DNA from: an uncultured Granulosicoccaceae bacterium
GTDB taxonomy: Bacteria; Pseudomonadota; Gammaproteobacteria; Granulosicoccales; Granulosicoccaceae
NCBI GenBank assembly: GCA_937931165.1
Contig: CALHCI010000120.1
Span: 1-47,692, forward strand
Length of the DNA stretch: 47,692 bases
Direction: 5' to 3'
Below are positions 9,301 through 15,805 of the stretch, one piece after another. Positions within the stretch are counted from its first letter, which is position 1. Each line of letters opens with the position of its first letter. The notes under the pieces are model-generated. The model was not told the origin of the DNA. It ran no database searches and saw only the letters and a program-made list of their open reading frames with translations. A program made the translations under genes and the position numbers.

Positions 9301-10254
9301 CTTGGTCAGAATGCGGCGGTCGGTGGACCAACGGATGATTTTTATCCTGATGACGTAACCACTGCCAGTGCACCGGTCAGGTACTTCACCTACACCGCTG
9401 GCAACAATGCAACCAATCAGGCACCGGTGGCCAATGATCTGGTGTTGTCTACCACTGTTGCTACGGCGGTGAATGTAGTGTTGGGCGGTGCTGATCCGGA
9501 AGGTGCGGCGCTGAGTTATGAACTGACACTGCAACCTTCCAACGGCACCTTGTCCGGTGCAGCACCTAACCTGTTGTATACACCGAATGGCGGTTTTGTC
9601 GGCGCTGAGTCATTTGCCTACCGGGTTAATGACGGTACCAGCAACAGTTCACCGGCAACAGTTTCGATCACGGTCACTGATCCTTCTATCACTGCAACGC
9701 AGCAATCGAACCCGGTTAGCTCTATTCTTGTGGATGGAAATCTCGAAGACTGGAGCGGTGTTGGTGCGTACCCGCAGGATGCCGATGATATTGCCGATGC
9801 GACAAATCATATTGACTGGCGACAAACCTGGATGGCCCACAATGCCACTTCGTTATACATCGCCTACCAGAATGATGGCCCGATATCCGCTCTGACTTAC
9901 GGCTATGCAGTGTATATGGATACGGATTCGCAGGCGGGTACCGGGTTTACCGGGTTCTCTGGTGAGTTTGTCACCGGTAGTGACTATCTGCTTGAAGGCC
10001 GTGATTTGTATCGCTACACAGGCACGGGTAGTAACTGGTCGTGGGAATACCTGGGCAGCGTTAGCGCCGCTGCGGTAGGGGGGATTGCAGAAATTGAAAT
10101 ACCGCGATCACTCATTGGCAACGCCGGAGCCATTAATTTCTACTGGCGTGGTGACAACGGTGCGGTCAATGGTACCGATGTGGATTTCTATCCGGATGCA
10201 GCAACTGATGCAACGGCACCGGCTGCAGATCGCCGATTCAGATACGTGATGTAG
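3364..10254 (+). CDS. Giant lipoprotein: galactose oxidase-like copper radical oxidase fused to a di-haem cytochrome c peroxidase-like module and CBM9-like repeats
   Basis: A 2296-residue envelope protein. Visible in order: lipobox LAAC with C19 as lipidated residue; galactose/glyoxal oxidase-like propeller and E-set domain (about 60-530) with all copper-radical ligands (C123 and Y171 as the expected thioether pair, Y383, H384, H471); two F5/8 type C domains (534-680, 686-827), each with NRTDCCSDRL; a PKD domain (838-920); a YVTN-type beta-propeller (918-1285); a module with two CxxCH haem motifs (C1314/C1317/H1318 and C1444/C1447/H1448) and a peroxidase-family TPTLLGVW...PYLHDGSAPTLED stretch; then three CBM9-like beta-sandwiches (1563-1737, 1838-2010, 2121-2295) alternating with two cadherin-like repeats. 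Residue +2 is Gly, compatible with outer-membrane sorting. Inferred role: oxidation of a carbohydrate-linked alcohol or aldehyde, with electrons or peroxide passed to the haems. The frame is uninterrupted. The substrate is unknown. Confidence 0.9.
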   Translation: MRAFLKIPLLTAFATLAACGGDGVTVTADPNDAAVPDANSIELVEPVIGAATGSPADVGQWGAVMDWPLVAVSMANLPDGKILTYSGSERRTWPSTERTFSAVWDPETGSFTENLRQGHNMFCAALSMTADGKVLVNGGRNGGNSPWTSVFDYQNSEWQPIENMASGGRWYPSTLTLGDGKIMTAMGSSSNVRNPDVWDPDAGWSVLNGIDFLNMRTRNNERGRENVFPLLSLAPNGNVYHYWDTTENHLISTSGTGRTRVANANHDGVNHAGGVQVNYDIGKQLISGRNDGNWGGNSTGAAENAFTVDLNGAVPVIRSTSNMNHRRKFHQLIPLPTGEVLVIGGNTTGAKFQDSGSVMEPEIWNPVTGQWRGMSNMSVPRDYHSSALLLTDGRVLTAGGGYHPGDPNSPGTHMDSQIFSPPYLFNNDGSLATRPTITADFASADIGADVSVVTSGNIEYFSLVKMSATTHSINTGARHYRPEFSANGNNQYAVTIHPNPNVSVPGYWMLFAVDNQGVPSKAQVIRITAVDTRLDNVALTGTATQSSTYPSALQFDAGNAIDGDLSGTNISGSLTHTVSESQAWWELDLGRVMEIDTVRLWNRTDCCSDRLSDFNVLTSTVPFVSQDLQTTQSQSGVVDFPVNGVAGRQTDITVNGLARYIRVQLRGTNALQLAEVQVFGSKRSDVSNVAVGGTAQQSSLYNNRFPASVANDGNTDNITHTLADSQSWWELDIGRVVDIDSVVLWNRTDCCSDRLSDFYVFASETPFASKNLNTTRTQAGVVSKFHTGAAGVTEEFPIGARGRYVRVQLASDSQFLSLKEVQVMAADLPVPLVVQPVTANPVVSGNQLSLTADAQGSGTLQYKWNFGDGTPETAYSSNAAVTHTYSDAGRYVVSLTVRDVFGDEVRQTYTQIIHDSLSTGTAKSSTSVIEHSSAGQLWNVNPDNNSVSVINTVTLALLAEIQVGRNPVSLAEAPNGDIWVANREDATISVISSATLAVTGSIDLQSASQPYGIVFSDSNAFVALEAVGKVVQISLAGAISDERDVGDSPRHLTIDGSQQTLYVSRFITPLLPGEDTANVVVDDGTRKYGGEVVVMQTSDLSITDTIILEHSNRVVSEHQGPGIPNYLGAMAISPAGDVGWLPSKQDNILAGALRGGAGITFDQTVRAITSKINLTNNAEQLASRVDHDNASVAGASAFDPFGVTLFTSLEGNRQVSIIDASTAIEIGRVDTGRAPQGLAVSADGSRLYVHNFMDRTVGVYNIEAVVNNGATVAPQLATVDVVSNESLDATVLRGKQLFYDARDDRLAGLDYMSCASCHVDGEHDGRVWDFTGLGEGLRNTITLKGRAGMGHGMLHWSSNFDEVQDFEGQIRDFAGGSGLMNDADFANTADPLGNAKAGLSADLDALSAYMTSLDRVDDSPWRMADGSLTAAALSGESVFASQGCGSCHEGLIFTDSNSAVLHDIGTIMPESGNRLAGPLTGIDTPTLLGVWSTGPYLHDGSAPTLEDAVTAHLSVTLTTGELSDLSEYLAQVDNSTVAAPVLPPPTTNPPSNGSISNPIAENSLTIDGALGDWNAVTSFGTDAADANGANTIDWREVWVAHDLSNFYVGYQTEENITDSWGYGMYIDIDGNTATGFRGFSNELPIGADFLLEAGTLQKYTGTGGDWAWDFVSLIDMQRSGSTAEAVIPMVMLDNATALRFYMHGDSSALGGSGIDHFPDAVTDTTAADQDRFLTYTTVANNGNTPPIALAQTLAVAKNATLQVTLNGSDIEGDALTFEITDQPANGGLAGTPPAVTYTPTADFVGTDFFTFTVNDGSATSAAASVTINVTGGAPNNQATVTVDGNLAEWSNVDSFGTDPLDANGLNDTIDWVEGWMAHDTQNFYVAYNNENPASLSWGYGIYLDTDSNIATGFKGFLNEYSIGVDYLIEGSDIQKYTGTGNNWSWESVGTADIAFASTSAELAIPQTLLGSPSEMKLFFLGQNAAVGGPTDDFYPDDVTTASAPVRYFTYTAGNNATNQAPVANDLVLSTTVATAVNVVLGGADPEGAALSYELTLQPSNGTLSGAAPNLLYTPNGGFVGAESFAYRVNDGTSNSSPATVSITVTDPSITATQQSNPVSSILVDGNLEDWSGVGAYPQDADDIADATNHIDWRQTWMAHNATSLYIAYQNDGPISALTYGYAVYMDTDSQAGTGFTGFSGEFVTGSDYLLEGRDLYRYTGTGSNWSWEYLGSVSAAAVGGIAEIEIPRSLIGNAGAINFYWRGDNGAVNGTDVDFYPDAATDATAPAADRRFRYVM

Positions 10255-10263
10255 GAGAACGAA

Positions 10264-10581
10264 ATGTATAGAAAACTGGCTTTAAGTGGTCTGCTGGTGA
10301 TCGGGCTGGCTGCATGCGACAGCGAAGATAATATTGTTACTCAAATAGTGACACAGCTGGGTGCTGCGACAGAGCACCCGTGCTTTGCCCAGTTTGAATA
10401 TCAGTTTGAGCTTAACGGCAGCCCTGCAGAAACGCGCAAGCGGTCTGAGGTGGTGGAGGGTGAAACCATTGTGACTGAAGAGCACTGGTACCCGGGCACT
10501 GAAATGATTCTGTCTTATGCTTATGCCGAGGGCGGGCAGTGGTGTAACAACTGGAATGAAAGCGGTGTGAGCTGGGACTGA
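10264..10581 (+). CDS. Small lipoprotein of unknown function
   Basis: A 105-residue protein with a lipoprotein signal peptide (lipobox LAAC, C18) starting 9 bp after the giant oxidase gene and preceded by an AGGAGAA ribosome site, so it is almost certainly co-transcribed. Residue +2 is Asp, the E. coli signal for inner-membrane retention. The mature part has two cysteines (in HPCFAQFEYQ and QWCNNW) that could form a disulfide, and is rich in Trp, Tyr and acidic residues. I recognise no family. Position suggests an accessory partner of the copper/haem protein, for example in maturation or docking; that is inference only. Confidence 0.75.
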   Translation: MYRKLALSGLLVIGLAACDSEDNIVTQIVTQLGAATEHPCFAQFEYQFELNGSPAETRKRSEVVEGETIVTEEHWYPGTEMILSYAYAEGGQWCNNWNESGVSWD

Positions 10582-10611
10582 TACGCTTTTTTCAATAGCT
10601 AACAGCAGTTA

Positions 10612-11061
10612 CTACAGCCAGCGCCTGACGCTGGCAAGATAGTCATTATAAGGCTGCCCGAATTTATCCTGCAGTATCCGCTCTTCGGGGATGATCTGAT
10701 TAACATTTATTATCCAGACAAACACCGGCAGTAGAATAAAAGAAGTGACACCACCCAGATAAATGGCAACGGCCAGCAGTATAAATAACATACCGAGATA
10801 CATCGGGTTGCGACTATAGCGATAAATACCGGTTGTCACCACATTACTGGTGTTCTCGGGCTTTAGCGGATTGATGGTAGTTTCTGCTTTTCTAAAGGAC
10901 CACAACGCACTGAAATCAATAGTCAGGCCGGCAAGCAATACCAGTAGTGCCAGCAAGCTCTGTAACGGAAACGAAAACCGATACAACGGCATATCTTTAG
11001 TGAGTAACCACATAGCCACTGCGACAAGTAAACCGATAACAGGAGGCGGTATTTTTATCAC
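10612..11061 (-). CDS. PEMT/ICMT-family membrane methyltransferase-like protein
   Basis: A 149-residue integral membrane protein ending in the typical block of the isoprenylcysteine/phospholipid methyltransferase-like family: TTGIYRYSRNPMYLGM, then hydrophobic helices, then a C-terminal EERILQDKFGQPYNDYLASV. About four transmembrane segments are visible. Bacterial members are widespread but their substrates are mostly unknown. I place the start at the GTG at 11061 because the reading frame upstream runs into the next gene without any membrane-protein character, and the family normally begins with an IPPP motif like the one directly after this codon. It faces the small lipoprotein gene convergently. 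Confidence 0.75.
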   Translation of the reverse strand: MIKIPPPVIGLLVAVAMWLLTKDMPLYRFSFPLQSLLALLVLLAGLTIDFSALWSFRKAETTINPLKPENTSNVVTTGIYRYSRNPMYLGMLFILLAVAIYLGGVTSFILLPVFVWIINVNQIIPEERILQDKFGQPYNDYLASVRRWL

Positions 11062-11179
11062 GATGTACTCTGAAGTTTTATAGAGGTCTATATGATAACC
11101 AGATAACGGTTCAGGTGCACAACGCCGCGGAGTGCAATGTAGTGCTAATGAGTTGAGCGGAATCGTGAAAGCTGCAAAA

Positions 11180-11929
11180 TTAACCGAAAGGAAATTCTGC
11201 AATCCGGGTAAACGAGGTATTGCGATCAGGCTGATAAAATACGCTGAGCCGGTCAAGCACTGGCGTTTCCGGCACCATCATCGGGTATATCGTGCGCAGC
11301 CATTGCAGGTAGCCATTGTCGTCGTCCGGCATGGTGCCGGAAAGTGTCATGTGAAAGTTGAACTGATTAAACACATACGGGTACCCGAACTGATCCAGAT
11401 ATTGTTGCTGCTCTTCAGTTAATGAGTCCTGGTGGCGACGTTTCAGATCTGCTTCGGTAAGGGCGCCGCGATACGGTTCGAAGTGTTCGACACACTGGTT
11501 GGCAAACAACCGCACAGATTCCGGTTGCTGATCGAAGGCCAGTGCATCAAATCGGCGGGTGCGGCGTGGTGCCAGATTGTTCAACGGTAAAATTCGCTGC
11601 TTTTTACAAAACGACTCTACGTCATCCAGCAGTTGTTCTGCACTGCGGTCCGGGCTGAGCTCGAACGGTGCCTTGATGGTGGCGTGGAACCCGTAACGGG
11701 CGGGCTTTTTGATACAGCTGATCCAGAGCTCGGTATTATCGAAATTGTACGGCAGTTCCGGGTTCAGCCAGGTGTCGGCGGTCTCTGCCTTTCTGCGCAG
11801 TACGCTGGCCCCGAAAACCCCAAGCGCGGAGTCATCGGATGGTGAGAAGTAGATAGCATATCGCTCGTTCATTGTGGCGGGATCAGATGCTCCGTATGCT
11901 GATTCGTTGATGGCCAGATTATTGTTCAT
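11180..11929 (-). CDS. DUF1045 protein, 2H phosphoesterase-like
   Basis: A 249-residue protein opening with RYAIYFSP (residues 23-30) and carrying the paired histidine motifs GFHATIKAPF and FHMTLSG expected of the 2H phosphoesterase superfamily. The length and the family block YGFHATIKAPF match DUF1045 proteins, which are often encoded with phosphonate utilisation (phn) genes and may cleave a cyclic phosphate. No phn gene is visible in this window, so the role here may differ. It lies upstream of the methyltransferase-like gene on the same strand with about 118 bp between them, so a shared operon is possible but not obvious. Confidence 0.8.
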   Translation of the reverse strand: MNNNLAINESAYGASDPATMNERYAIYFSPSDDSALGVFGASVLRRKAETADTWLNPELPYNFDNTELWISCIKKPARYGFHATIKAPFELSPDRSAEQLLDDVESFCKKQRILPLNNLAPRRTRRFDALAFDQQPESVRLFANQCVEHFEPYRGALTEADLKRRHQDSLTEEQQQYLDQFGYPYVFNQFNFHMTLSGTMPDDDNGYLQWLRTIYPMMVPETPVLDRLSVFYQPDRNTSFTRIAEFPFG

Positions 11930-12065
11930 TATTGTTGCCTACTGCCTGCATTGCTAGTCACCCCTGCCTTTCAGATTTCGGCCGTCGCGCAGTGCGCCTG
12001 AAGCCCTGAAGCATCGCTGAAGCGCTGATATAGTGAAGTCCGTTTCATTAAGAAGCACATGGTAG

Positions 12066-12425
12066 TCAGGTTGCCAGCACGGCCAACCAAACCACGGCCA
12101 AAAGTATCATTGTCAGCAACACCGCCGCCGAACCCATATCTTTGGCTCGCCCGGATAGTTCGTGATAATCGTCACCAACACGGTCGACGACAGACTCGAT
12201 TGCCGAATTCAGCAATTCCACGATTAGCAGCAATAAGGTGGCGGAAATGAGTGCCGCCCGCTCGAGCCAACTGTCTCCGACAATCAACGCCAACGGAATC
12301 AGCACCACTGCCAGCCAGACCTCCTGGCGAAAAGCAGCTTCAAAGCGGTAGGCGCTGATCAGCCCCTGTCGCGAATATCGGGCGGCCGAAACCAGCCGTG
12401 CTATTCCGGTATCGGGGTTTTTCAC
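12066..12425 (-). CDS. dgkA: Diacylglycerol kinase
   Basis: A 119-residue inner-membrane protein with three transmembrane helices (about 35-50, 58-76, 97-118) and the DgkA signature ELLNSAIESVVDR at 70-82, including the conserved E70, N73 and E77, followed by KDMGSAAV. It phosphorylates diacylglycerol, recycling the lipid by-product of osmoregulated glucan and other envelope reactions. Length equals that of typical proteobacterial DgkA. It is transcribed away from the winged-helix gene that starts at 12639. Confidence 0.95.
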   Translation of the reverse strand: MKNPDTGIARLVSAARYSRQGLISAYRFEAAFRQEVWLAVVLIPLALIVGDSWLERAALISATLLLLIVELLNSAIESVVDRVGDDYHELSGRAKDMGSAAVLLTMILLAVVWLAVLAT

Positions 12426-12638
12426 GCGGGAGCCAGGCGTGTTGTCAGTGCTGTGGTGGCGCTCATGGGAAAAGGGTTCTGCCGGGTTGCGTCGTCGGGG
12501 ATGTTTGGATCGTGTTGTCTGTCAGTGGATTATAGGCCATTTGTCAGTACACGATAATTGTTGGCCGGTGATAAATACAGTTGTTTTCATCCGCCTGTCG
12601 CGGTGGTACTTTGTGATGAGGTTTCCGGCACGCGCACG

Positions 12639-12962
12639 ATGAGTAAAAATTTCCCGACACCGCTTCTCAACGAGTTTGAATCTACCGCCACTTCAGAAGG
12701 CCGGGTGGAAAAATTGTCGCCTATCGAGTTTGAGATGCTTTCGCAGTTATTGCGATACCCGGAGCAGGCAGTCGGGCGCGAGTCACTGAAACATGTCAGC
12801 GGAGTAGATGACGGTTCGATTTCCGATCGCAAGCTCGACCGCTGGATGGCAGCGCTGATCCGTAAAACCAATGCGCTGCATCCGGCGTTTCCGCTGGTCA
12901 GGTTTTCACCACCGGATGGCTACGTTTATACCGAGTCTCCGCCGAAGCGCAAACGGGCTTAG
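12639..12962 (+). CDS. Stand-alone OmpR/PhoB-type winged-helix protein
   Basis: A 107-residue protein with the pattern of an OmpR-type C-terminal DNA-binding domain: LSPIEFEMLSQLLRYPEQAV (about 25-44) for the first helices and hairpin, RESLKHVSG, DRKLDRWMAALIRK for the recognition-helix region, and a final FSPPDGYVYTE matching the usual VRGVGYRL-like wing. There is no receiver domain and no partner kinase. I start at the ATG at 12639 because the upstream in-frame extension shows no conserved character. The recognition helix is aromatic and acidic compared with typical members, so it may act in protein contacts or be a degraded regulator. It is divergent from dgkA. Confidence 0.65.
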   Translation: MSKNFPTPLLNEFESTATSEGRVEKLSPIEFEMLSQLLRYPEQAVGRESLKHVSGVDDGSISDRKLDRWMAALIRKTNALHPAFPLVRFSPPDGYVYTESPPKRKRA

Positions 12963-13073
12963 TTTTAAGGGTGCTTAACCAACGGCATGACCGATAACCG
13001 CTGTTAAGACAACCAACTGCAGGCGGTGCCCCTATCGCAAAGGGTTAGCTGCTCAGCCCCTGCAAACTGCTTT

Positions 13074-13841
13074 CTAAAAATTATCTTTGCGCGTCCGTAT
13101 TTCTGCAAACACTTCAGCATCGGTTGCTGACTCCATACCAAGGTGTTGTCTTATCGCCTGATCGTCAGCGCGCAAAAACGGATTGGTGGCGAGTTCTTCA
13201 GCAAGCGTGCTGGGTACGGTTGCTTTCCCCTCGGCACGTCGTTGTTTAATCTGTTCATAACGTTGCTGTAGTGCTGAGTTGTTCGGGTCTACGGTCATAG
13301 CAAACTTTGCATTGGCTTCGGTGTATTCGTGGCTGCAATACACAGTGGTGGACGGTGGTAATGCCATCAGTTTATTCAGGCTGTTCCACATGGTGTTTGC
13401 ATCTCCCTCAAACAGTCTGCCGCAGCCAAGTGCAAACAGCGTGTCTCCGGTAAATACAACGCCTTCCTGTGGCAGATAATAGTTAAGCATGTCTGCGGTG
13501 TGGCCGGGTGTGTGCAGTACCTGCACATCACAACCGGCAAACTGAAACGTATCACCTTCGGCCACTTGTCTGTCCAGCCCGTCAATGCTGCTGTGCAGTT
13601 TCGGACCGGTGACTTTGCAGGAGGTGGTGGTTTTAACTTCGGCAAGCCCTGCGACATGGTCTGCATGATGATGCGTGACGAATAGATCTGTCAGTTGCCA
13701 GCCCTTTTCTGCAAGTGCGTTCAACAGCGCGGTGCCATCACCGGCGTCGATAGCTGCGGTCTCACCGGTTGAGTCGCTGTGGATTAGCACGCCATAGTTG
13801 TCTGACATGTATGGAAACTGAAAGTACTGAAGGTTTGCCAT
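13074..13841 (-). CDS. gloB: Hydroxyacylglutathione hydrolase (glyoxalase II)
   Basis: A 255-residue metallo-beta-lactamase-fold enzyme that hydrolyses S-D-lactoylglutathione to D-lactate and glutathione. The metal-binding THHHADH motif is at residues 56-62, followed by TPGHT, FTGDTLF, GCGRLFEG and the C-terminal CSHEYTEAN block typical of glyoxalase II. The start is set at the ATG at 13841 (MANLQYFQF) because upstream codons are not conserved in the family. It follows gloA by 20 bp on the same strand, so both glyoxalase steps are probably one operon. Confidence 0.95.
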   Translation of the reverse strand: MANLQYFQFPYMSDNYGVLIHSDSTGETAAIDAGDGTALLNALAEKGWQLTDLFVTHHHADHVAGLAEVKTTTSCKVTGPKLHSSIDGLDRQVAEGDTFQFAGCDVQVLHTPGHTADMLNYYLPQEGVVFTGDTLFALGCGRLFEGDANTMWNSLNKLMALPPSTTVYCSHEYTEANAKFAMTVDPNNSALQQRYEQIKQRRAEGKATVPSTLAEELATNPFLRADDQAIRQHLGMESATDAEVFAEIRTRKDNF

Positions 13842-13861
13842 GTGTATTGCCTCGGTCGGGT

Positions 13862-14305
13862 TTACCAGCTGCCGGTGTTTTCCATGGATGCCCACGGTTC
13901 TTTGGGTTCCTGAGCGTCGCCTTCCTGCAGCAGTTCGATAGAAATGTTGTCAGGTGACTTGATAAACGCCATGCGGCCATCCCTCGGCGGGCGGTTGATA
14001 GTAACGCCTGCGTCCATCAGTTTCTGGCAGGTGGCATAGATATCGTCAACCTTGTAGGCCAGGTGGCCGAAGTTTCTGCCCGGTACGTAGTCGGGTTCGG
14101 GATCCCAGTTGTAGGTGAGCTCCAGTTCGGGGGCGTTTTCTTCGTTGGCGCGCGACTCATCTTTACTCGCGGCAAGGAAAATCAACGTGAATCGACCCTG
14201 CTCCACTTCTTTGCGGCGGGTTTCGACCATACCGAGTTTGTTGACGTAGAAGTCCAGAGATGCGTCGACGTCTTGCACTCTCACCATGGTGTGCAAAAAT
14301 CTCAT
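13862..14305 (-). CDS. gloA: Lactoylglutathione lyase (glyoxalase I)
   Basis: A 147-residue VOC-superfamily enzyme converting the methylglyoxal-glutathione hemithioacetal to S-lactoylglutathione. It starts MRFLHTMVRVQDVDASLDFY, with the metal ligand His5 and the later ELTYNWD, NFGHLAYKVDDIY and SPDNISIELLQ blocks carrying the remaining ligands. An AGGAAAAG site sits directly before the ATG at 14305, which decides the start. It is followed after 20 bp by gloB, giving a compact detoxification operon. The divergent RidA-family gene begins 140 bp away. Confidence 0.95.
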   Translation of the reverse strand: MRFLHTMVRVQDVDASLDFYVNKLGMVETRRKEVEQGRFTLIFLAASKDESRANEENAPELELTYNWDPEPDYVPGRNFGHLAYKVDDIYATCQKLMDAGVTINRPPRDGRMAFIKSPDNISIELLQEGDAQEPKEPWASMENTGSW

Positions 14306-14445
14306 GTGCTTTTCCTGTGTGTTGTGTGGTGACATGATACTGCGAATGGCAGCCGTTAGAAATGTGCCGTGGTTACGATGAGCCGATTGTCGGGCTTCTG
14401 TTACACTGCAGCGGTCAATAACCTTCACACAGATGGATTAGAATC

Positions 14446-14799
14446 ATGGGTATTAAAAGAATTAAAAGCGGCGATCGTATGAGTCAGGCCGTTGTACACG
14501 GGGGCATTGTCTCTACTGCTGGTCAGGTAGCGCAAAACGCCAAAGGCGAGAGCGTTGTTGATCAGACCAAAGACATCTTGCAGGAAATCGACAATCTGCT
14601 GTCCGAAGCCGGTACCGACAAATCAAAACTACTGACGGCAACGATCTGGCTGTCTGATATTGGCACATTTGCCGACATGAACAGTGTCTGGGACGCGTGG
14701 GTATCTCCGGGCAATGCGCCAACCCGTGCCTGTGTCGAATCAAAGCTGGCGTCACCTGATTTCACTGTTGAAATTGCGGTCACCGCCGTTGTCGACTAG
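14446..14799 (+). CDS. RidA/YjgF-family protein (enamine/imine deaminase-type)
   Basis: A 117-residue member of the RidA/YER057c/UK114 family. The conserved arginine of the active site is present (R94, in APTRACVESKLASPD) together with the early MSQAVVHGG, STAGQVA and the closing VEIAVTAVV. RidA proteins hydrolyse reactive enamines and imines released by PLP enzymes. The gene is followed after only 11 bp by an Asp/Glu racemase-family gene, so the two are probably co-translated. This member may belong to a specialised subgroup serving that pathway rather than housekeeping RidA. Confidence 0.9.
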   Translation: MGIKRIKSGDRMSQAVVHGGIVSTAGQVAQNAKGESVVDQTKDILQEIDNLLSEAGTDKSKLLTATIWLSDIGTFADMNSVWDAWVSPGNAPTRACVESKLASPDFTVEIAVTAVVD

Positions 14800-14810
14800 G
14801 CACGTTTGAC

Positions 14811-15599
14811 TTGTCTTCAATTCAGGAAACCGAATGGCAACTGATTGAGCATTTGCCATTCACCACGGATGACGGCGTTTCGCAGCTGGCTAAAATCGGG
14901 CTCGTTGTGTTGTCTTCGGATTACACTATCGAGCATGAGTTCAGGCGAGTGATTGCCAAACCGGGGGTTGAGTGTTTTCACACCCGGGTAGAGAATTCAC
15001 CGGAGGTCACACCTGAAACCCTCGCGGCGATGAAAGAAAAGATCCCCGCAGCGCTGAAATGTATTTTACCCGGGGACACGCTGGATGTGGTGGCCTATGG
15101 CTGTACCTCGGCGACGACTGTTTTGGGTGAGCAAACGATCTTTGATCTGGTGCGAAGTGTCCAGCCCAATGCTCGTGTTACTACACCAATCACCGCGGCA
15201 TTTGCGGCATTTAATGCGTTGTCGGCAAAGCGAATTGCGGTGCTTACGCCGTATCGAAGTGACGTTAACACCGCGGTACGTTCCTATATAGTGAATGCCG
15301 GCTACGAGGTCCCGGTGTTCGGGTCTTTCAATGAATCGATGGATCCGGTGGTGGCAAAAATTGATGCTAAAAGCATTGCCACCGGCATCGATACCATTAC
15401 CCGCGACTGTGACGTGGACATGGTTTTTGTGTCTTGCACCAGCGTGCGCCTGGTCGATGAAATCGCCAGTCTCGAAGACAGATTCAATCTGCCGGTCACC
15501 TCGTCAAATCACGCAATGGCATGGCACTGCCTGCGACTGGCCGGCGTTAGCGACAATCTGCCGCAATGGGGAAAGCTGTACCAGTGTGCGTCCGGGTGA
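14811..15599 (+). CDS. Asp/Glu racemase-superfamily protein (maleate isomerase / arylmalonate decarboxylase type)
   Basis: A 262-residue protein with the two cysteine motifs of the Asp/Glu racemase superfamily: YGCTSATTVLG (C98) and VSCTSVRLVDEI (C209). Members of this branch include maleate cis-trans isomerase, arylmalonate decarboxylase and the EutA-like proteins of ectoine utilisation. The start is a TTG at 14811, 12 bp after the RidA-family stop; no better ATG or GTG is available before the conserved IGLVVLSSDYTIEHEF segment. The pairing with a RidA-type imine hydrolase suggests amino-acid or nitrogen compound catabolism. The substrate cannot be deduced. Confidence 0.85.
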   Translation: MSSIQETEWQLIEHLPFTTDDGVSQLAKIGLVVLSSDYTIEHEFRRVIAKPGVECFHTRVENSPEVTPETLAAMKEKIPAALKCILPGDTLDVVAYGCTSATTVLGEQTIFDLVRSVQPNARVTTPITAAFAAFNALSAKRIAVLTPYRSDVNTAVRSYIVNAGYEVPVFGSFNESMDPVVAKIDAKSIATGIDTITRDCDVDMVFVSCTSVRLVDEIASLEDRFNLPVTSSNHAMAWHCLRLAGVSDNLPQWGKLYQCASG

Positions 15600-15748
15600 G
15601 GTAATCCGGTACTGCTGTGGACCGGGGTAACTCAATAACCGCGTAAACCGGTCGAAAACACGGGGGCCGGGTTGATTTGCGGGCCCTGGCTACCACATTC
15701 AGAACCGGGCAGCGTCGTGTAGAGTTTGGATGTTGCGGCACACGCCTG

Positions 15749-15777
15749 TTTACAAATCACTCAAAAACGCAATACAC
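15749..15777 (+). promoter_or_regulatory. Candidate promoter for the FMN riboswitch-ribH transcript
   Basis: TTTACA at 15749-15754 matches five of six -35 positions, and a weak AATACA/ATACAC -10-like segment follows at 15771-15777 after 16-17 bp. Start would be about 15783, upstream of the aptamer P1 stem at 15807. The weak -10 makes this tentative. Confidence 0.3.
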
Positions 15778-15805
15778 TTGAATTGTCGCGAATAATCGCG
15801 ATTAA

